From: Spyradomonas excrementavium
Lineage (GTDB): Bacteria; Cyanobacteriota; Vampirovibrionia; Gastranaerophilales; Gastranaerophilaceae
Direction of reading: 5' to 3'
Assembly (NCBI GenBank): GCA_018714005.1
Contig: DVOA01000023.1
Coordinates: 1-16,203, forward strand
DNA: 16,203 nucleotides
Under the pieces are notes generated by a model. It made no database searches. It worked only from the letters and a program-made list of their open reading frames with translations, and had not been told where the DNA came from. Both the position numbers and the translations under genes were made by a program. This document shows positions 14,665-16,203 of the stretch, piece after piece. The first letter of the stretch is position 1; every line of letters starts with the position of its first letter.

Positions 14665-15699
14665 TTAAAATTGTTTCAAAAACCGCTTATCGTTATTGAA
14701 AAAGAGTCTGATATCATCCACAGCCCATTTCAGCATAGCAAGGCGCTCAACCCCCATCCCGAAAGCGAATCCGGAATAAATATCAGGGTCAATTCCGACA
14801 TTTCTCAATACATTAGGGTCAACCATGCCTGCACCGAGGATTTCCAGCCAACCGGAACCCGAACAAACGCGGCAGCCCTTGCCGTTGCACATAATGCACT
14901 GAACATCAATCTCCGCAGACGGCTCCGTGAACGGGAAAAAGCTGTTTCTGAACCTTGTCGGGCGGGCAGAGCCGAAATATATTCTAATAAACTCGTTCAT
15001 AACCCCTTTTAAATCGCCAAAAGTAATGTCCTTGTCAACAAGCAGCCCCTCAATCTGGTGAAAAAGGTTGTTTTTTCTGGCGCTGACCGATTCATTTCTA
15101 TAAACACGACCCGGCGCAACAACTCTGATAGGAGGTTTGCTTGTGAGCATTTCGTGAATCTGCGCACCGGAAGTCTGGCTTCGCAAAACAACATTCGGCG
15201 CAACATTCGTAAAGAAAGTATCCTGCACATCCCTTGCCGGATGGTCAGCAGGGATATTCAGCATGTCAAAGTTAAAATATTCTGTTTCAACCTCGGGCGA
15301 ATTTTCGTTATGCACAAGCGAAAAGCCCATTCCGTTAAAGATTTCAACGATTTCATTAACAGTTTGCGTCAATAAATGAGTTTTTCCGTAAGGTGCATAA
15401 GAACCGGGCAAAGTCACGTCGATTTGCTCTTTTTCAAGCTTTGCATTCAATTCTTTTTGATAAAGAGCCTGATATTTCTCATTCAAATGCGTTTCAATCT
15501 CGGTTGTGACTTTATTTGCCAGAGGCCCGATGATTCTTTTTTCCTCATTTGAAAGGTCTTTCAGATTCTTTTTAATATTATTAAGTTCGCTTTTTCTGCT
15601 CAAAAATTCAACGCGAATTTCTTCGATATTGTCGCAACTAACAGCGTTTTCGATTGATTCAAGCGCTTTTTTGCGAATATTTTCAATAGTTTGCTGCAT
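14665..15699 (-). CDS. pheS: Phenylalanyl-tRNA synthetase alpha subunit
   Basis: PheS is the catalytic subunit of the alpha2-beta2 enzyme that charges tRNA-Phe. The 344-residue length is typical. The N-terminal 85 residues form the coiled-coil tRNA-binding arm (EFLSRKSELNNIKKNLKDLSNEEKR). The class II core then shows motif 2 (GRVYRNESVSARKNNLFHQIEG), the TEPSAEIDVQC segment, a CxxC-like CNGKGCRVCSGSGWLEILG stretch common in PheS, and motif 3 (GFAFGMGVERLAML). The ATG has GAGGG about 5 nt upstream. No pheT follows within the window: the downstream neighbour is enolase across a terminator, so pheS and pheT are not adjacent on this side. There is no T-box sequence in the leader. Confidence 0.97.
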   Translation of the reverse strand: MQQTIENIRKKALESIENAVSCDNIEEIRVEFLSRKSELNNIKKNLKDLSNEEKRIIGPLANKVTTEIETHLNEKYQALYQKELNAKLEKEQIDVTLPGSYAPYGKTHLLTQTVNEIVEIFNGMGFSLVHNENSPEVETEYFNFDMLNIPADHPARDVQDTFFTNVAPNVVLRSQTSGAQIHEMLTSKPPIRVVAPGRVYRNESVSARKNNLFHQIEGLLVDKDITFGDLKGVMNEFIRIYFGSARPTRFRNSFFPFTEPSAEIDVQCIMCNGKGCRVCSGSGWLEILGAGMVDPNVLRNVGIDPDIYSGFAFGMGVERLAMLKWAVDDIRLFFNNDKRFLKQF

Positions 15700-15728
15700 T
15701 TTTCCCTCGTAATTAAATTCCTGAGAAT

Positions 15729-15758
15729 ATTATACAACGAGCAAAACGTTATTCACAA
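15729..15758 (-). promoter_or_regulatory. Probable pheS promoter
   Basis: On the minus strand, TTGTGA (15753-15758) and TATAAT (15729-15734) are 18 bp apart. The leader to the ATG at 15699 would be about 24 nt and includes the GAGGG ribosome site. Confidence 0.55.
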
Positions 15759-15786
15759 AAAAAAGGGAAATTCTTAATGAATTTCC
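15757..15786 (-). terminator. Rho-independent terminator upstream of pheS
   Basis: Read on the minus strand: an 8-bp stem GGAAATTC/GAATTTCC (15786-15779 with 15773-15766), a 5-nt loop, then C and eight T (15764-15757). It ends a minus-strand transcript just before the pheS promoter. Confidence 0.75.
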
Positions 15787-15908
15787 AGTCGAATCTTGTT
15801 TGATTCCTCGTGTAAGTGTAAGAAGTAAGTAAGTGTAGGTTAGTGTGGTAGGTTAGTGTGATTTATGTGGTTTAAAAATTTCTCTTATCTCTTTTTTATT
15901 CCTCGTGT
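15757..15908 (-). ncRNA. Candidate small RNA (or terminated leader) upstream of pheS
   Basis: On the minus strand a TTGGCA -35 box (15938-15943) and a weaker TACTTT -10 box (15915-15920) are 17 bp apart. They would start a transcript near 15908 that ends about 150 nt later at the terminator 15786-15757. The RNA would contain ACACGAGGAAT twice (near 15909-15898 and 15814-15803) and, between them, a 72-nt stretch without a single G (15881-15810). Lack of G means no ATG or GTG start and little structure there. It may be a trans-acting RNA or the attenuated leader of pheS. This is inference from signals alone. Confidence 0.4.
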
Positions 15909-16002
15909 ATATATAAAGTATTTCTTAAATAAAAAATTGCCAAAATAAACAAAAATTATGAACTTTTGTTAAGCAACATACCCATCCTAACCATTGTCCA
16001 AA

Positions 16003-16085
16003 GTAAAAAGCCTGTTATATTTATTTTTCGACGCCTATGAGCGAAGCGAATCGAGCTAGAAAAATGAATATAACAGGCTTTTTAC
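16003..16085 (+). repeat. Class I variable-arm hairpin, copy G
   Basis: Arms 16003-16029 and 16059-16085 (27 nt each) pair fully except T16022/G16066, a G-U pair. The arm sequence (GTAAAAAGCCTGTTATAT) is unique, and the 29-nt loop equals that of copies D-F. The outer AAAAAGCC/GGCTTTTT would also act as a Rho-independent terminator in either direction, unlike the other copies. Left flank TCCAAA, right flank G. Confidence 0.9.
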
Positions 16086-16150
16086 GTAAAATCACAAAAT
16101 TAACATAACTCTTGAACTTTTGCTAATTGACATCAAAGCCCACCATCGCC

Positions 16151-16203
16151 CAAAAGTAAAAAGACGGAAATTTTCTTTTGCAGTGACTATGGGGGAGGCG
16201 GCG
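16151..16203 (+). repeat. Class II palindrome, left part (cut by window end)
   Basis: CCAAAAGT junction, a putative left arm 16156-16181 (GTAAAAAGACGGAAATTTTC then TTTTGC), and the class II loop start AGTGACTATGGGGGAGGCG (16182-16200). The 50 bp upstream (16114-16163) resemble those before copy G (15960-16010). The matching right arm would lie just past the window. Confidence 0.6.

Larger units (their letters stand above)
15700..16203. other. Gene-free region upstream of pheS
   Basis: No coding region is supported in these 504 bases. In order the stretch holds the pheS promoter, a minus-strand terminator, a candidate small RNA with a C-free plus strand, an AT-rich segment, hairpin copy G and the left part of a class II palindrome cut by the window end. 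Confidence 0.7.

Noticed and set aside
15700..15960. T-box or Phe leader-peptide control of pheS
   Set aside because: No T-box consensus is seen and the candidate leader has a long G-free part without start codons or Phe-codon run.
227..16085. Class I hairpins explained as plain Rho-independent terminators
   Set aside because: Only copy G has a T-run after a GC-containing stem base. The others lack one, several lie upstream of genes, and the constant loop is not needed for termination.

Overview
The window looks like chromosomal DNA of an AT-rich, uncultured-type Gram-negative bacterium using the standard code. The best taxonomic guess is the non-photosynthetic sister lineage of Cyanobacteria (Vampirovibrionia/Melainabacteria, Gastranaerophilales-like). 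This rests on a DUF3326 protein (a family I know mainly from cyanobacteria and plastid lineages), a pseudopilin with a DxNG...PNN...F.I..DG-type body and a folate-dependent TrmFO. It is inference from remembered family distributions, not a search result. No transposase, integrase, phage gene, tRNA, rRNA or CRISPR array is visible. The coding part is mostly housekeeping and regulatory.

Layout. 1-510 is gene-free and packed with three long hairpins. 511-1530 (+) is a TPR protein with an HExxH metallopeptidase motif, meeting tail to tail with 1527-2651 (-), an exported glycine-zipper envelope protein. A divergent gap (2652-2971) holds another hairpin and the promoter of a two-gene signalling operon: a soluble PAS histidine kinase (2972-3931) and a REC-degenerate GGDEF-REC regulator (3931-5241). 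Converging on it is a minus-strand operon of UPF0173 metallo-hydrolase, DUF3326 protein and pseudopilin (7820 down to 5247). Divergent from that, an HD-GYP-like protein (7955-9034) is translationally coupled to trmFO (9034-10341). A tandem triplicate hairpin array (10371-10795) lies between trmFO and the convergent operon of envelope protein, pncC and NAD-type isocitrate dehydrogenase (12976 down to 10804). Enolase (13265-14581, +) follows a GC-rich, foldable leader, and a bidirectional terminator separates it from pheS (15699-14665, -). The stretch upstream of pheS (15700-16203) carries a candidate small RNA, another hairpin and the start of one more.

The most unusual content is not a protein. 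Seven hairpins (A-G) share a constant central sequence of about 41 nt (TTTTTC-GACGCCTATGAGC...AATCGAGCTA-GAAAAA). Each is flanked by arms that differ between loci but are complementary within a locus, with a total arm length of 26-27 bp. The substitutions that break perfect complementarity are almost all G-U wobbles when read on the strand carrying GACGCCTATGAGC, which suggests that an RNA of that strand is what is maintained. A second loop class (AGTGACTATGGGGGAGGCG) uses the same architecture at both ends of the window. At the right end it sits behind the same upstream flank as a class I copy. I know no named family with constant loop and locus-specific arms of this kind, and this is the best candidate here for an undescribed system.
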